Positions 16,439 through 26,341 of a stretch of DNA of 64,000 nt are shown here, one piece after another (position 1 is the first letter of the stretch; each line of letters begins with the position of its first letter). The stretch spans positions 62,001 through 126,000 of the forward strand of contig CALLJS010000010.1 in the NCBI GenBank assembly GCA_938050045.1, read 5' to 3'. The notes under the pieces were generated by a model. It made no database searches, was not told the DNA's origin, and saw only the letters and a list, made by a program, of their open reading frames with translations. Position numbers and translations under genes: made by a program. This DNA comes from an uncultured Sphingomonadaceae bacterium. Lineage in GTDB: Bacteria > Pseudomonadota > Alphaproteobacteria > Sphingomonadales > Sphingomonadaceae.

Positions 16439-16912
16439 TCAACTAAAAGGGTTAAAAAAACGTTCACCAATGATTGTAAAACCGGCAAGGGCTATCGCAA
16501 CACCATATGGTACGCGCACTTTGCCTGGTAATTTTTTTATTTTATGATGTGCCCAAGCTAAGATTGTTATGATGAAACCCAATATTGCTGTATATAATGC
16601 TAGGTTAAAAACACCTTGAAAATCAAACCATAGAGCCATTACGGTGAGCAACTTTACATCACCGCCACCCATCTGCCCCAGAGCAAAAAATATTGCGAAA
16701 AAGAAAAAGGTAGATGCGGCAAACAACAAATGAAACCCAATTCCAGCTAAGGAGAATGTATTTGTTGCATACCAAAATAAGGGAGCAAGAAGCGCAATAA
16801 AGATATTCACTTTATCATATAACATTCGACTTTTGAGGTCAGTATATATTGACACCAATAAGGCAAACGCTAAGCCAGTGAGCGAAATAAGTTCTAATTG
16901 AGAAATATCCAT
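16439..16912 (-). CDS. cpaA: Prepilin peptidase CpaA/TadV (A24 family)
   Basis: The 157-residue membrane aspartyl protease carries both family aspartates: Asp25 in SIYTDLKSRML and Asp85 in QMGGGDVKLL (the GxGD motif). About four to six hydrophobic segments are visible. It lacks the methylating zinc domain of larger type IV prepilin peptidases, as is normal for the short Tad enzymes. It cleaves the Flp pilin leader. It is the first gene of the minus-strand operon; no Flp pilin gene lies in the 47 bases before cpaB. Confidence 0.92.
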   Translation of the reverse strand: MDISQLELISLTGLAFALLVSIYTDLKSRMLYDKVNIFIALLAPLFWYATNTFSLAGIGFHLLFAASTFFFFAIFFALGQMGGGDVKLLTVMALWFDFQGVFNLALYTAILGFIITILAWAHHKIKKLPGKVRVPYGVAIALAGFTIIGERFFNPFS

Positions 16913-16999
16913 ATCTCTTGGTTAACGCATAAGGATTACTAAATCGTAAGCGTAGCGATATTTTTTGGGTATAATTTCTATAAAAAGTAAGAAATTAAT

Positions 17000-17941
17000 A
17001 TGAATCGAAGAGAAATTCCATCGGAAGCAACCGAGTCGAAAGCCACTTTAGACGATGGCTGGGAGCTGAGAAATATATCATGGCCGCAAAGAAACAAGGC
17101 GTTGGATGATTTTAGAGGGTCTCTATTATTCCTGCCTGGTAGAGGGGATCATTATGAAAAATATTTGGAAACTCTGGCTGAATTATATGAATCTGGTTTG
17201 AATGTAACGGCTTTTGATTGGCGCGGCCAAGGCGGCTCGGGCAGGATGTTAGAAGATCCATCTATTGGACATATAAAGGATTTTGCAATCTGGATTGATG
17301 ATCTCTCTGAAATTTATAAAAATTGGTCAGAAAATAATCCGGGGCCTCATTTTTTAATGTCACACAGCATGGGAGGTCATTTGGTCATGCGCGCATTGGC
17401 AGAAAAAGCTATAAACCCTGATGGTGTTATATTATCAGCCCCTATGTTGGGGTTGGTATCAGACCTTATCCCCTTCTTCATTCGCTATAATGTCGTAAAA
17501 TTAATGACTAAAATTGGTTTGGCAGAGAAAAATGCATGGAAAGTGAGCGAAAAACCATTTTCGTTAGAGAGCGCCCGCGCTAAAATATTGACGCATGATA
17601 GAGAACGTTATGAAGATGAAATGTTTTGGTGGCAGCATCGGCCCGATGTTAAATTAGGCCCAGCAAGCTGGAGATGGGTCGAACAAGCAATGAAATCGAC
17701 CAGAGCATTAGAAAAGCCAAATGCTATCGAGCATGTAGAGACACAAATACTTATATTGGCGACGACAGCGGATCAATTGGTTGATACGAATAGAATTATT
17801 AAGGATGCTAAGCGATTGCCGAATTGTGAGTTGATATTATATGGCAAAGAAGCGGCACATGAATTGCTGCGTGAATGCAATGAAGTGCGAGATGATTGTA
17901 TGGCGCATATAATAGGATTCATAGCAAAGAACCAATTTTGA
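17000..17941 (+). CDS. Alpha/beta hydrolase (monoacylglycerol lipase/lysophospholipase-like)
   Basis: The 313-residue protein is a Hydrolase_4 family member: strand and oxyanion region LLFLPGRGDHYEKYLETLA (43-61), VTAFDWRGQGGSG, nucleophile elbow SHSMGGH (about 121-127), acid residue in ATTADQLVD and catalytic His in GKEAAHELL near the C terminus. There is no signal peptide, so it is cytoplasmic. Substrate is probably a lysolipid or monoglyceride ester, by family only. It is divergent from cpaA and 52 bases upstream of the FAD oxidoreductase gene. Confidence 0.88.
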   Translation: MNRREIPSEATESKATLDDGWELRNISWPQRNKALDDFRGSLLFLPGRGDHYEKYLETLAELYESGLNVTAFDWRGQGGSGRMLEDPSIGHIKDFAIWIDDLSEIYKNWSENNPGPHFLMSHSMGGHLVMRALAEKAINPDGVILSAPMLGLVSDLIPFFIRYNVVKLMTKIGLAEKNAWKVSEKPFSLESARAKILTHDRERYEDEMFWWQHRPDVKLGPASWRWVEQAMKSTRALEKPNAIEHVETQILILATTADQLVDTNRIIKDAKRLPNCELILYGKEAAHELLRECNEVRDDCMAHIIGFIAKNQF

Positions 17942-17993
17942 TGCGCTATGAAGAGCATCCACATCTATTTTTTTAACAAACAGCACCAGATAT

Positions 17994-19121
17994 ATGCAAG
18001 ATTATGACATAATAATTGTTGGAGCAGGGATTGCAGGGACGAGCTTAGCTTATGAATTAGCAAATATTGAGCACTCACCCTATAAAAAAATATGCATTCT
18101 TGAGCAGGAATATGCACCAGGGTATCATGCCACTGGGCGCAGCGCAGCATTTTGGTCTCAAACTTATGGTGGCCCGGATATTGAACCGCTGACCAGCGCA
18201 TCGGGTGAATTTTTAAGAAATCCGCCAAAGAAATTTTATGATGGTAGTTTTCTAAATAATCGTGGTGCTCTTAACATAGCACGGACAAATCAAACGCATC
18301 TTATCACCGATATGATTGATAATTTTTCGGATAATGCGGTTGAACTGCAGAGCGTTAAAGAATCTTATATCGATTCATTGTTGCCCAATAGAAATAATGA
18401 TTGGAACTATGCCATATGGGAACCGGGATGTAGCGATATAGATGTAGCTGCGCTCCATTATGCCTATATGAGTAATGCAAAAAAATTAGAGGTAGATATA
18501 AAATGCTCCTGTACTTTTGACAGTGCTTTTTATGACAATGGCCGTTGGACCATCAATACGCCTAAACAATCATATAGAGCGCAGATTTTGGTAAATGCAG
18601 CAGGGGCTTGGGCGCGCGATGTAGCATTAAAGTCTAATGTTAAGCCCATTGATATAAAACCATTTAGGCGGACTATGGTTGAGTTAGAGCTCGATCAGGA
18701 TATTTCTATCAATATGCCCTTAATCATTGCATTGGATGGTAGTTTTTATTTTAAGGTTATGGGGCGCAATCATATTTGGTTAAGTCCGCACGATGAGATT
18801 GCCTGCGATGCAGCCGATGTTGCCCCAGAAGAAATAGATATTGCGATTGCCATTGATCGTTTCCAAAATATTGTTGACTGGAAAATCAAGCGGATTGTTA
18901 GAAAATGGGCAGGTTTAAGAAGTTTTTCAAAAGATAGGTTGCCAGTCATCGGCTATGATGTTCGGCAACCCAATTATTTTTTCTATGTTGGGCAAGGGGG
19001 ATTCGGTATCCAAACTTCGCCAGCAGCGGCAAAAATAGCGGCGCAAATATTGAATAAAAAACCTGTTGCTGATAATTTAAGCCATATAGATATAAATAAA
19101 TATTCGCCTAACCGTTTTTAA
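17994..19121 (+). CDS. FAD-dependent oxidoreductase, DAO/DadA family
   Basis: The 375-residue protein opens with the Rossmann FAD motif YDIIIVGAGIAGTSLAYELA (4-23) and the second FAD segment LEQEYAPGYHATGRSAAFW. Near the C terminus are RKWAGLRSFSKDRLPVIGYD and FFYVGQGGFGIQTSPAAAKI, typical of glycine/D-amino-acid oxidase-like enzymes. It probably oxidises an amino acid or amine with flavin. No partner gene names the substrate. It follows the hydrolase gene closely and may be in the same transcript. Confidence 0.88.
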   Translation: MQDYDIIIVGAGIAGTSLAYELANIEHSPYKKICILEQEYAPGYHATGRSAAFWSQTYGGPDIEPLTSASGEFLRNPPKKFYDGSFLNNRGALNIARTNQTHLITDMIDNFSDNAVELQSVKESYIDSLLPNRNNDWNYAIWEPGCSDIDVAALHYAYMSNAKKLEVDIKCSCTFDSAFYDNGRWTINTPKQSYRAQILVNAAGAWARDVALKSNVKPIDIKPFRRTMVELELDQDISINMPLIIALDGSFYFKVMGRNHIWLSPHDEIACDAADVAPEEIDIAIAIDRFQNIVDWKIKRIVRKWAGLRSFSKDRLPVIGYDVRQPNYFFYVGQGGFGIQTSPAAAKIAAQILNKKPVADNLSHIDINKYSPNRF

Positions 19122-19209
19122 TTTAGATAATTTTACTTAATAAAATTTGACGTTACCTATTGTTAGATATTAATAGACTTGACCTTAATTAATCGTGAAA
19201 GGAAAATTT

Positions 19210-19386
19210 GTGGCACATTATTTTGAGATTAAAAAGAATAAAAAAGGCGAATTTGTCGCTTATTTTAAGTATAATAAAGAATCTATTTTTTGGACAGAGG
19301 GATATTCCAGTAAAGCGGGTGCTAAAAATGCTATCGCATCTGTTCTCAAAAATGGGCCTAACGCAGAAACACGCGACGAGAGTTAA
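19210..19386 (+). CDS. YegP-like small protein (DUF1508)
   Basis: The 58-residue protein carries one YegP/DUF1508 unit: [20 protein letters not shown], then [19 protein letters not shown]. Members usually have one or two such beta-rich units; here one. I prefer GTG 19210 because AAAGGA lies at 19198-19203 six bases before it; GTG 19195 is an alternative. Its stop TAA overlaps the stop of rnhA on the other strand by two bases. Function of the family is not established. Confidence 0.85.
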   Translation: MAHYFEIKKNKKGEFVAYFKYNKESIFWTEGYSSKAGAKNAIASVLKNGPNAETRDES

Positions 19387-19832
19387 TCCTCTATTTCATC
19401 CATGATGGCAATTGCAGCAGTGCTAGCCAATGCATCGGCGCGTTCATTGCCAAGATTACCATCATGGCCCTTTACCCACGTCCATTCTATATCATGGTCT
19501 TTGCAAGCTGCAATAAGCTCATGCCATAAATCGCTGTTGCGCACGGGCTTTTTAGATGCATTGACCCATCCATTGCGTTTCCAGCCTTCTACCCATTTGG
19601 TAATGCCATTAATTACATATTTACTATCGGTAAAGAGCGTAACATTGCATGGTTCAATCAGCATATTGAGAGCGTTTATGGTTGCTAGCATCTCCATGCG
19701 ATTATTGGTGGTATTTAACTCTCCACCAGATATTTCTTTTTCATGCTTGCCATATTGTATAACGGCACCCCAGCCACCTGGGCCAGGATTACCTTTACAT
19801 GCGCCATCGCTATATATGTGAATATTTTTCAT
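19383..19832 (-). CDS. rnhA: Ribonuclease HI
   Basis: The 149-residue enzyme has all four carboxylates of RNase HI in order: Asp in [15 protein letters not shown] (8-22), Glu in TNNRMEML, Asp in [11 protein letters not shown] and Asp in NERADALA. The basic helix [18 protein letters not shown] is present. It degrades RNA in RNA-DNA hybrids. It is the last gene of ispH-thrB-rnhA, starting ten bases after thrB. Confidence 0.97.
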   Translation of the reverse strand: MKNIHIYSDGACKGNPGPGGWGAVIQYGKHEKEISGGELNTTNNRMEMLATINALNMLIEPCNVTLFTDSKYVINGITKWVEGWKRNGWVNASKKPVRNSDLWHELIAACKDHDIEWTWVKGHDGNLGNERADALASTAAIAIMDEIED

Positions 19833-19842
19833 AAAGATGGCT

Positions 19843-20817
19843 TTAGCAACTGAAATTCAAAATATGGTTAATATGTATGTCATTTGTGTAAAATTCAAGA
19901 CGACGTGCAAAAGCGATAGGGTCTTTTTTAGTGACCAATGCTTCTGCGGGCGTATTTATCCAATCTACTGTACGAGATATAATAAAGCGCAGTGCTGCAC
20001 CGCGAAATAATATAGGTAAATATTCCCTGCTTATCTCATTTAGCGGGTTTATCTGATGATAAGAACTTAAAAAGGCGTCGCTAATATTTTTATGAAATAC
20101 AGAGCCATCTGGCGAAAAACACCATGCTGCATGCGCAATGGCTATATCATAGTCAACAATATCGGTGGCTGCGAAATAAAAGTCTATGAGGCCCGAGACG
20201 TCCTCATTCATTAGCAATACATTATCAGGAAATAGATCAGCATGGATTACAGATTTGGGTAAATTTTGCGGCCAATATTTATTTACATACTCTAATTCAC
20301 TATGGATAAGGTCATAGAGATTGTCATCGATAGCATTGATGTCATCTAACGAACAATCTCTAACCATTTTTGACCAAGAATTTAATCCCATATTATTGGT
20401 TCTAATTTCTTTATAATCGCGCAAGGCAATATGCATTTTTGCCAATATCATACCCGTCGATTTTGCTGCTTTTACCGTAGGAGAGCTTATCGAAACGCCG
20501 CTTAGAAATTCAATTATACAGGCTGGTTTACCTGATAGTTTCTGCAAGATACTGCCGTCTTTAGCAGCAATGAATTTGGGAACGGCTATTCCTTCATTAT
20601 GCAAATGGTCTAATAAGTTAAAAAAGAACGGCAATTCATCTGCGTTAGTACGATTTTCATAGAGGGTTAGAACAAATTTATTTTGATCCGTTTCTATGAA
20701 ATAATTGCTATTTTCCACGCCTTCGGCAATGCCTTTACAGCTCATTAATTTGCCAATATCATATTTTTCAAGCAGAGCTTGTAATTCATTCGTTTCGACT
20801 ATGGTATATACGGCCAT
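19843..20817 (-). CDS. thrB: Homoserine kinase, APH-fold type
   Basis: The 324-residue protein matches the alphaproteobacterial ThrB with a choline-kinase-like fold: [19 protein letters not shown] and [15 protein letters not shown] at the N terminus, the catalytic segment [14 protein letters not shown] (about 211-224) and the metal-binding SGLIDFYFA. It phosphorylates homoserine in threonine synthesis. It lies between ispH and rnhA, the usual order in sphingomonads. Confidence 0.94.
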   Translation of the reverse strand: MAVYTIVETNELQALLEKYDIGKLMSCKGIAEGVENSNYFIETDQNKFVLTLYENRTNADELPFFFNLLDHLHNEGIAVPKFIAAKDGSILQKLSGKPACIIEFLSGVSISSPTVKAAKSTGMILAKMHIALRDYKEIRTNNMGLNSWSKMVRDCSLDDINAIDDNLYDLIHSELEYVNKYWPQNLPKSVIHADLFPDNVLLMNEDVSGLIDFYFAATDIVDYDIAIAHAAWCFSPDGSVFHKNISDAFLSSYHQINPLNEISREYLPILFRGAALRFIISRTVDWINTPAEALVTKKDPIAFARRLEFYTNDIHINHILNFSC

Positions 20818-20861
20818 ATTTTAGCTTTCGGATATTATTGCGGCTATATTTCTTGCATTTA

Positions 20862-21818
20862 TCAGCTAACAAGAGATTTGGGCAACTTAAATTCAATATC
20901 TTCTTCGGCAGAAATAATATGTTCCTCGCTCACGTCAAAACGACTAGACAGATGGTTAACCAATTCACGAACCAATATCTCTGGAGCAGAGGCCCCCGCT
21001 GTAATTCCAATTTTTTTAACCTTATGCAACCAATTGAAATCTAAATCATCTGCTCTTGCCAATAAAATAGCCGGCGTTCCTAATTTTTCGCTACTTTCAA
21101 CCAAGCGCATAGAGTTTGAACTATTTTTTGCTCCGATAACAATGACCAAATCACATCGCTGCGCTAATATTTTAACCGCTGTTTGCCTGTTGGAGGTCGC
21201 GTAACAAATATCTTCATTTTTGGGCCCTTGGATATTGGGAAATTTTCGTTTTAATTCACTAATTACATCCGCAGTGTCATCAACAGATAGGGTGGTCTGA
21301 GTCAAATATGTTAAATTATCTGGATCTTTGGCTACAAATTTCTCTGCATCCGCTAAGGTTTCAACCAATGAAATATGCCCTTTTGGAACTTGTCCAAATG
21401 TGCCTATCACCTCTGGGTGGCCTGCATGCCCAATGAAAATTATATGTTTGCCAGACGATACGAAACGCTCCGCCTGCCTGTGGACTTTGGACACTAATGG
21501 GCATGTTGCATCTAGATAGTCCAATTTTCTAGCTTCAGCCGCTTTTGGAACAGATTTTGGGACGCCATGCGCGGAAAATATCACCGATGCATTATCTGGG
21601 ACTTCGTCTAATTCTTCAACAAAGATAGCGCCTTTTGATTTTAAATTATCAACAACAAATTTATTATGGACGATTTCATGGCGCACATATACGGGGGCAC
21701 CATATTTTTTTAGAGCCAATTCAACAATGTTGATAGCACGATCAACCCCCGCGCAAAAGCCCCTTGGAGCTGCAAGAATGAGGGTTAATTGTGGTTTTTT
21801 TGATTCTTGTTCAGTCAT
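20862..21818 (-). CDS. ispH: 4-hydroxy-3-methylbut-2-enyl diphosphate reductase
   Basis: The 318-residue enzyme shows the three iron-sulfur cysteines in [25 protein letters not shown] and [10 protein letters not shown], and the conserved histidines in HEIVHN, FSAHGVP and IGHAGHPEV. It carries out the last step of the MEP isoprenoid pathway, giving IPP and DMAPP. It is the first gene of the minus-strand ispH-thrB-rnhA set. Confidence 0.97.
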   Translation of the reverse strand: MTEQESKKPQLTLILAAPRGFCAGVDRAINIVELALKKYGAPVYVRHEIVHNKFVVDNLKSKGAIFVEELDEVPDNASVIFSAHGVPKSVPKAAEARKLDYLDATCPLVSKVHRQAERFVSSGKHIIFIGHAGHPEVIGTFGQVPKGHISLVETLADAEKFVAKDPDNLTYLTQTTLSVDDTADVISELKRKFPNIQGPKNEDICYATSNRQTAVKILAQRCDLVIVIGAKNSSNSMRLVESSEKLGTPAILLARADDLDFNWLHKVKKIGITAGASAPEILVRELVNHLSSRFDVSEEHIISAEEDIEFKLPKSLVS

Positions 21819-21949
21819 GCGTAATATTGTTTAGATATTTTATTGATAACTGCCAACACTTTTCCCCTGTTGCCTAGTGGTTAATGGATAGATAAGGGGG
21901 TATATATATTTTGCGGCAACAGTTCGCAGAGCCAATAAAGGAATGCCAA

Positions 21950-22597
21950 ATGAAGATTAATACACTGTTATATAGTGCGGCCGCTGTCATGGCATTATCA
22001 GCATGCAGCTCTGATGGGGAGCTTGATATCAGCAGCGGCGTAGGCGTGAACGTTACCCGCAGTGGCTGCCCCATCGTTGCTATCCCTGATGGTACAGGTG
22101 ATATTACTATTTTCGATCCAGTGAATAGCACCGATTCCCGCGCTATTGATATTACCGCTAATGTTACAAATTTGCGCAGCAATTGTAATTCGGAAGGCGA
22201 GCAAATTTACACCGAAGCAACTTTTGAAGTGCGTGGTCGCAGAGCAGATGCGAACGGCGCACGTTCTATTACTCTACCCTATTTTTCGACTATCGTTCAG
22301 GGCGGTAATACCGTTATTTCTAAAAGCTTAGGGCAAGTGACATTGAATTTTGCGGATGGTGAGCTTCGCGCTTCGGCCAATGGCAAAGCTGCTGGATATG
22401 TGAACGGTGAAGCTGCTAGATTATCCGAAGATGTGATTGAAAAACTAACCCGTAAGAGAAAAGCTAGTGATATTGATGCTGCCATTGATCCATTGAGTGA
22501 TCCTGCTACACGCTCTGTTGTATTGCGGTCTACATTTGAATTATTGGTTGGTTTTCAATTAACCGAAGACCAGTTGAAATATAACGCAACGCGATAA
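21950..22597 (+). CDS. Unknown lipoprotein
   Basis: Start ATG 21950 follows AAAGGA at 21937-21942. The 215-residue product has a lipoprotein signal, MKINTLLYSAAAVMALSAC, with the lipid-attached Cys19. The mature part looks beta-rich (DITIFDPVN, AIDITANVTNLRSNCNSEG, YTEATFEVRGRRADANGA, LPYFSTIVQGGNTVISKS) and has a Cys pair at about 37 and 74. I do not recognise a family. It stands alone between the divergent ispH gene and argS. Confidence 0.8.
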   Translation: MKINTLLYSAAAVMALSACSSDGELDISSGVGVNVTRSGCPIVAIPDGTGDITIFDPVNSTDSRAIDITANVTNLRSNCNSEGEQIYTEATFEVRGRRADANGARSITLPYFSTIVQGGNTVISKSLGQVTLNFADGELRASANGKAAGYVNGEAARLSEDVIEKLTRKRKASDIDAAIDPLSDPATRSVVLRSTFELLVGFQLTEDQLKYNATR

Positions 22598-22678
22598 TGA
22601 CCATTTCATATTAAATAAATATTCTTACTGCCTACATCATGAATGTGCTTTTAGGCATATATAGAGCAGGAAAATAAA

Positions 22679-24403
22679 GTGACCATTTTTACAATATTTG
22701 CTGACCACATTGATAGCGCACTCAATATTTTGGTGGATGAAGATATGCTGCCATCTGATATTGATAGAAGGCATGTCACTATCGAGCCGCCCCGCGATGC
22801 GTCTCATGGAGATATATCGACCAATGCGGCTATGGTTTTATCTAAAGCGGCTAAAAAAAAACCGCGTGAATTAGCTCATGCTCTTGCAGAGCAATTGAAA
22901 AAGATTGAATCGGTGGCCGCAGTAGAAATTGCTGGGCCAGGGTTTCTCAATCTGCGCCTCGAGAATATGGTTTGGCGCGATGAGATGCTTGAAATAGCAA
23001 AACGCGGTGATGATTATGGCCGCGCCGTCAAAAAAACTGGCAAAACCATCAATGTTGAATATGTCTCGACCAATCCAACAGGGCCTTTGCATATGGGGCA
23101 TTGCAGGGGCGCTGTTGTTGGGGATGCTCTAGCAACTATATTAGAATTTGCTGGCCATGATGTTATCCGCGAATATTATATCAATGATGCGGGAGGTCAG
23201 GTCGATACTCTATCGCGCAGCGTATATTTACGCTATTTAGAAGCCCTTGGTCGCGATATTGGCGAGATCGAAGATGGATTATATCCTGGAGACTATTTAA
23301 TATCGGTTGGTCAGAGATTAGCCGATAAATATGGCGATAAATATGCCGATGCACCGCAGAGCGATTGGTTGGTCTTATTTCGTGAAGAATCCGTAGATGA
23401 TATGATGGATATGATCCGTGCGGACTTATCATTATTGGGGATTGAGCATGATGTTTTTGCCTCCGAGGCTGCTCTGCATGTCGAAGGGAAGGCCGATATT
23501 GCCGAGAAATGGCTGCGCGATAATGATTTGGTCTATGATGGTGTTTTGGAAAAACCCAAAGGTAAAATCATGGATGATTGGGAGCCAGTGACGCTGCCCT
23601 TATTCCGCTCAACGCAGTTTGGCGATGATCAAGATCGTCCTATTAAAAAATCTAATGGGCAATGGACATATTTTGGTGCCGATTTGGCTTATCATTATCA
23701 AAAAAGCGAACAGGCGGATGCGCTCATCAATATATGGGGTGCCGATCATGCTGGAACGGTGAAACGTATAAAAGCCGCTGTTTCTGCTATGACTCAAGGC
23801 AAGACGGATTTTGATATTAAATTGGTACAAATGGTGCGGTTACTGCGCGGTGGAGAGCCTGTGAAAATGTCCAAACGTTCTGGCAGCTTTATAACATTGA
23901 AGGATGTTGTTGATGAAGTTGGTAAAGATGTGGTGCGCTTTACTATGTTGACCCGTAAATCCGATGCACAAATGGATTTTGATTTTGCTAAGGTGGTTGA
24001 AGCATCAAAGGATAACCCTGTATTTTATGTCCAATATGCGCATGCGCGTATCTGTTCGACGCTCCGTAAAGCATTGGATGAGAATATAATGCCATCCGAT
24101 CAGCATCTAGATTTATTAGAAGATGAGGAATATTCCCTAATAAAAGAAGCCGCTAATTTTTCTCGCTTAGTCGAAGCAGCAGCCAAAACAAGAGAGCCGC
24201 ATAGGATCGCATTCTATTTGAATGATTTAGCTTCTGCTCTTCATTCGCACTGGAATTTAGGTAATGATCGTCCAGATAAACGCTTTATCTTAGCGCAAGA
24301 TAAAGAAAAAAGCGCAGCGCGATTATTCATGGCCGCGCAAATTGCTCAAATACTTAAAAATGGCCTTAGATTGATGGGCGTTGAAGCTGTTGAAGTAATG
24401 TAA
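22679..24403 (+). CDS. argS: Arginyl-tRNA synthetase
   Basis: The 574-residue class I synthetase has the N-terminal Add-1 domain, the HIGH-type motif in STNPTGPLHMGHCRG (about 125-139), the KMSK-type motif EPVKMSKRSGSF (about 395-406) and the C-terminal DALR anticodon domain ending GVEAVEVM. It charges tRNA-Arg. The start is GTG at 22679 after GCAGG. It heads the run argS-SPOR-nagZ-scpA-scpB-tatABC. Confidence 0.97.
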   Translation: MTIFTIFADHIDSALNILVDEDMLPSDIDRRHVTIEPPRDASHGDISTNAAMVLSKAAKKKPRELAHALAEQLKKIESVAAVEIAGPGFLNLRLENMVWRDEMLEIAKRGDDYGRAVKKTGKTINVEYVSTNPTGPLHMGHCRGAVVGDALATILEFAGHDVIREYYINDAGGQVDTLSRSVYLRYLEALGRDIGEIEDGLYPGDYLISVGQRLADKYGDKYADAPQSDWLVLFREESVDDMMDMIRADLSLLGIEHDVFASEAALHVEGKADIAEKWLRDNDLVYDGVLEKPKGKIMDDWEPVTLPLFRSTQFGDDQDRPIKKSNGQWTYFGADLAYHYQKSEQADALINIWGADHAGTVKRIKAAVSAMTQGKTDFDIKLVQMVRLLRGGEPVKMSKRSGSFITLKDVVDEVGKDVVRFTMLTRKSDAQMDFDFAKVVEASKDNPVFYVQYAHARICSTLRKALDENIMPSDQHLDLLEDEEYSLIKEAANFSRLVEAAAKTREPHRIAFYLNDLASALHSHWNLGNDRPDKRFILAQDKEKSAARLFMAAQIAQILKNGLRLMGVEAVEVM

Positions 24404-24490
24404 TATGGTTTAGCTAGAATTTTTATAGTAAATATTATATTAACCATTCAATATTATTAGTAAAGTTCAAATGAATTAAGGAGGCTTAAT

Positions 24491-25120
24491 GTGGCAGAGG
24501 CAGAAAATGAAGGTTTGGGTTTAGAAGATTCTGAACATTTGCCATGGCTAGAAACGGCTGACGATTATGAATATGACAACAGCCCATCAATTTTCAAAAT
24601 CATATTATGGGTGATTTTAGCTTTTATGCTACTTGCCTTTATCGTTGCGGCCTATTTTTGGTATCAAAACCGATCCAGTGATAGCAATGTACAGGGCAAT
24701 GGTAGTTTAATCACTGCGCAAGAAGGCGATTATAAAGTGGCTCCAGAAGACCGGCAGGGCAAAGAGTTTGAAGGCGAAGGTGACGCTTCATTCGCTGCTA
24801 GTGAGGGGCAAAAAGTTTCAAGCACTATTGGCAAAGAAGATAAAAGCGATGAGATTAGAGCTGATAGCCCAATAGTCTCTGGTAAAGCGGTTATTCAATT
24901 GGGTGCATTTAGCGATACTGGCAGTGCTGCAAGTGCATGGACAAATCTCTCAAAGCGATTTGGTTTCCTATCAGATGGTCAGCGCAAAATAGTAGAAGGC
25001 ACTGTCGATGGTGGGCGTAAAATATATCGTTTGCAAGCTATTGCTACCAATGGTGCGCAAGCCAATGATATATGTGCGAAATTAAAAGCCGCTGGGGAAA
25101 ATTGCCTCGTTGTAAAATGA
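24491..25120 (+). CDS. SPOR-domain membrane protein
   Basis: The 209-residue protein starts at GTG 24491 after AAGGAGG (24478-24484). It has an acidic cytoplasmic segment, one membrane helix (about 36-58), a low-complexity linker and a C-terminal SPOR domain (AVIQLGAFSDTGSAASAW to the end). SPOR domains bind denuded peptidoglycan glycans at division sites. Its place after argS and before nagZ is typical of sphingomonads; a role in division or cell-wall remodelling is inference. Confidence 0.88.
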   Translation: MAEAENEGLGLEDSEHLPWLETADDYEYDNSPSIFKIILWVILAFMLLAFIVAAYFWYQNRSSDSNVQGNGSLITAQEGDYKVAPEDRQGKEFEGEGDASFAASEGQKVSSTIGKEDKSDEIRADSPIVSGKAVIQLGAFSDTGSAASAWTNLSKRFGFLSDGQRKIVEGTVDGGRKIYRLQAIATNGAQANDICAKLKAAGENCLVVK

Positions 25121-25240
25121 TCCAATATTTTGACTATTTATGCTGAACTATTGCCAATATTTTGCGTATTTTTCACCTATTTATCTGGGCTTTGATCCTA
25201 ATATTGCTAGAGCTATATTCACTATTCTGTAAAATTTCAT

Positions 25241-25276
25241 TAGGCGGCCTATTTTTTTGATAGGCGGCCTTTTTTA
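25241..25276 (+). terminator. Possible terminator with 10-bp direct repeat
   Basis: TAGGCGGCCT occurs at 25241-25250 and 25261-25270. The spacer allows the stem GCCTAT (25247-25252) / ATAGGC (25260-25265), and the second copy is followed by a T-run. The stem does not sit directly against the T-run, so this is a weak terminator call after the SPOR gene. Confidence 0.4.
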
Positions 25277-25329
25277 TATCGCCTCACTATAGTAATTATG
25301 CTTTATTGGATATTTAACAGGGGGCAATA

Positions 25330-26337
25330 TTGAAGCCAGTAATTTTTGGAATGTCGGCGCTGCAATTAACGATAGAAGAGAAGAGTTTTTTTGCCGAAGC
25401 TGATCCTGCGGGTTATATTATATTTGGACGTAATATTGAAAACCGTTCTCAATTGCGGGCTTTGACCGATTCTATCAGAGATTTGCATGGCCGTACTATG
25501 CCTATTTTGATCGATCAAGAAGGTGGCCGCGTTGCGCGAATGAAAGGCCCCGAATGGCCAGCTTATCCTAGTGGAGCGGCTTTTGATGCTCTTTATCAAA
25601 GAGCACCGATTAGCGCGATAGAAGCGATACGTTTGAATGCGCAAGCAATAGCCCATGATTTGCACGAGGTGGGTATCAATGTAAATTGCGCGCCATTGCT
25701 TGATGTAAGGTGCGATAATACTGTTGATGCTATCGGGGATAGAGCTTTGGGCTATAACCCGCAGCAAGTAGCTGCATTGGGTAAAGCAACATTAGAGGGG
25801 TTTGATCGGTGCGGCGTTGCGGGCATTATTAAGCATATTCCTGGACATGGCCGCGCGACTATTGATAGCCATATGGAACTGCCGCATGTTCATGCAAGCT
25901 TAGAGGAATTAGAGCAAGATATTGCGCCGTTTGAAACATTGTCGCAATCAACTATGGCGATGACAGCACATATTATATATGAAGCATGGGATGAAAAAAG
26001 ATGCGCCACTATGTCACCTTACATTATAGAGGATGTTATCCGCAAGAAAATTGGTTTTGATGGATTATTATTTTCCGATGATTTGGATATGAAAGCCTTG
26101 CAGGGCGATAAACCTCAGCGCGCTGTAGATGTCGTTGCGGCGGGATGCGATATTGCATTAAATTGCTGGGGCCGCATGCCCGAGATGATCGAGATATGCC
26201 AGAAATTAGCTAATATATCTGATAATAGTAAGGCGCGTCTTGATAGAGCTATGCAAGCCATTGAAGATAATCCCAAAGATATTGATTATGGCGCTGTAAT
26301 TGCAAAACGCGATAAGCTTTTGGCGCATATAGAATAA
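25330..26337 (+). CDS. nagZ: Beta-N-acetylhexosaminidase NagZ (GH3)
   Basis: The 335-residue GH3 enzyme shows IDQEGGRVARMKGPEWP (about 61-77), the catalytic-loop segment KHIPGHGRATIDSHMELPHV (about 175-194) with its Asp/His pair, and the nucleophile region LLFSDDLDMKAL (about 246-257). It removes GlcNAc from muropeptides during cell-wall recycling in the cytoplasm. The start is an unusual TTG at 25330 preceded by AGGGGG, fitting the family N terminus (PVIFGMSALQLT). Confidence 0.95.
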   Translation: MKPVIFGMSALQLTIEEKSFFAEADPAGYIIFGRNIENRSQLRALTDSIRDLHGRTMPILIDQEGGRVARMKGPEWPAYPSGAAFDALYQRAPISAIEAIRLNAQAIAHDLHEVGINVNCAPLLDVRCDNTVDAIGDRALGYNPQQVAALGKATLEGFDRCGVAGIIKHIPGHGRATIDSHMELPHVHASLEELEQDIAPFETLSQSTMAMTAHIIYEAWDEKRCATMSPYIIEDVIRKKIGFDGLLFSDDLDMKALQGDKPQRAVDVVAAGCDIALNCWGRMPEMIEICQKLANISDNSKARLDRAMQAIEDNPKDIDYGAVIAKRDKLLAHIE

Positions 26338-26341
26338 AATT

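Noticed and set aside
21868-21890. GCCTAGTGGTTAATGGA resembles a tRNA D-arm
   Set aside because: No acceptor stem, anticodon arm or T-loop (GTTCGA-type) can be built around it.
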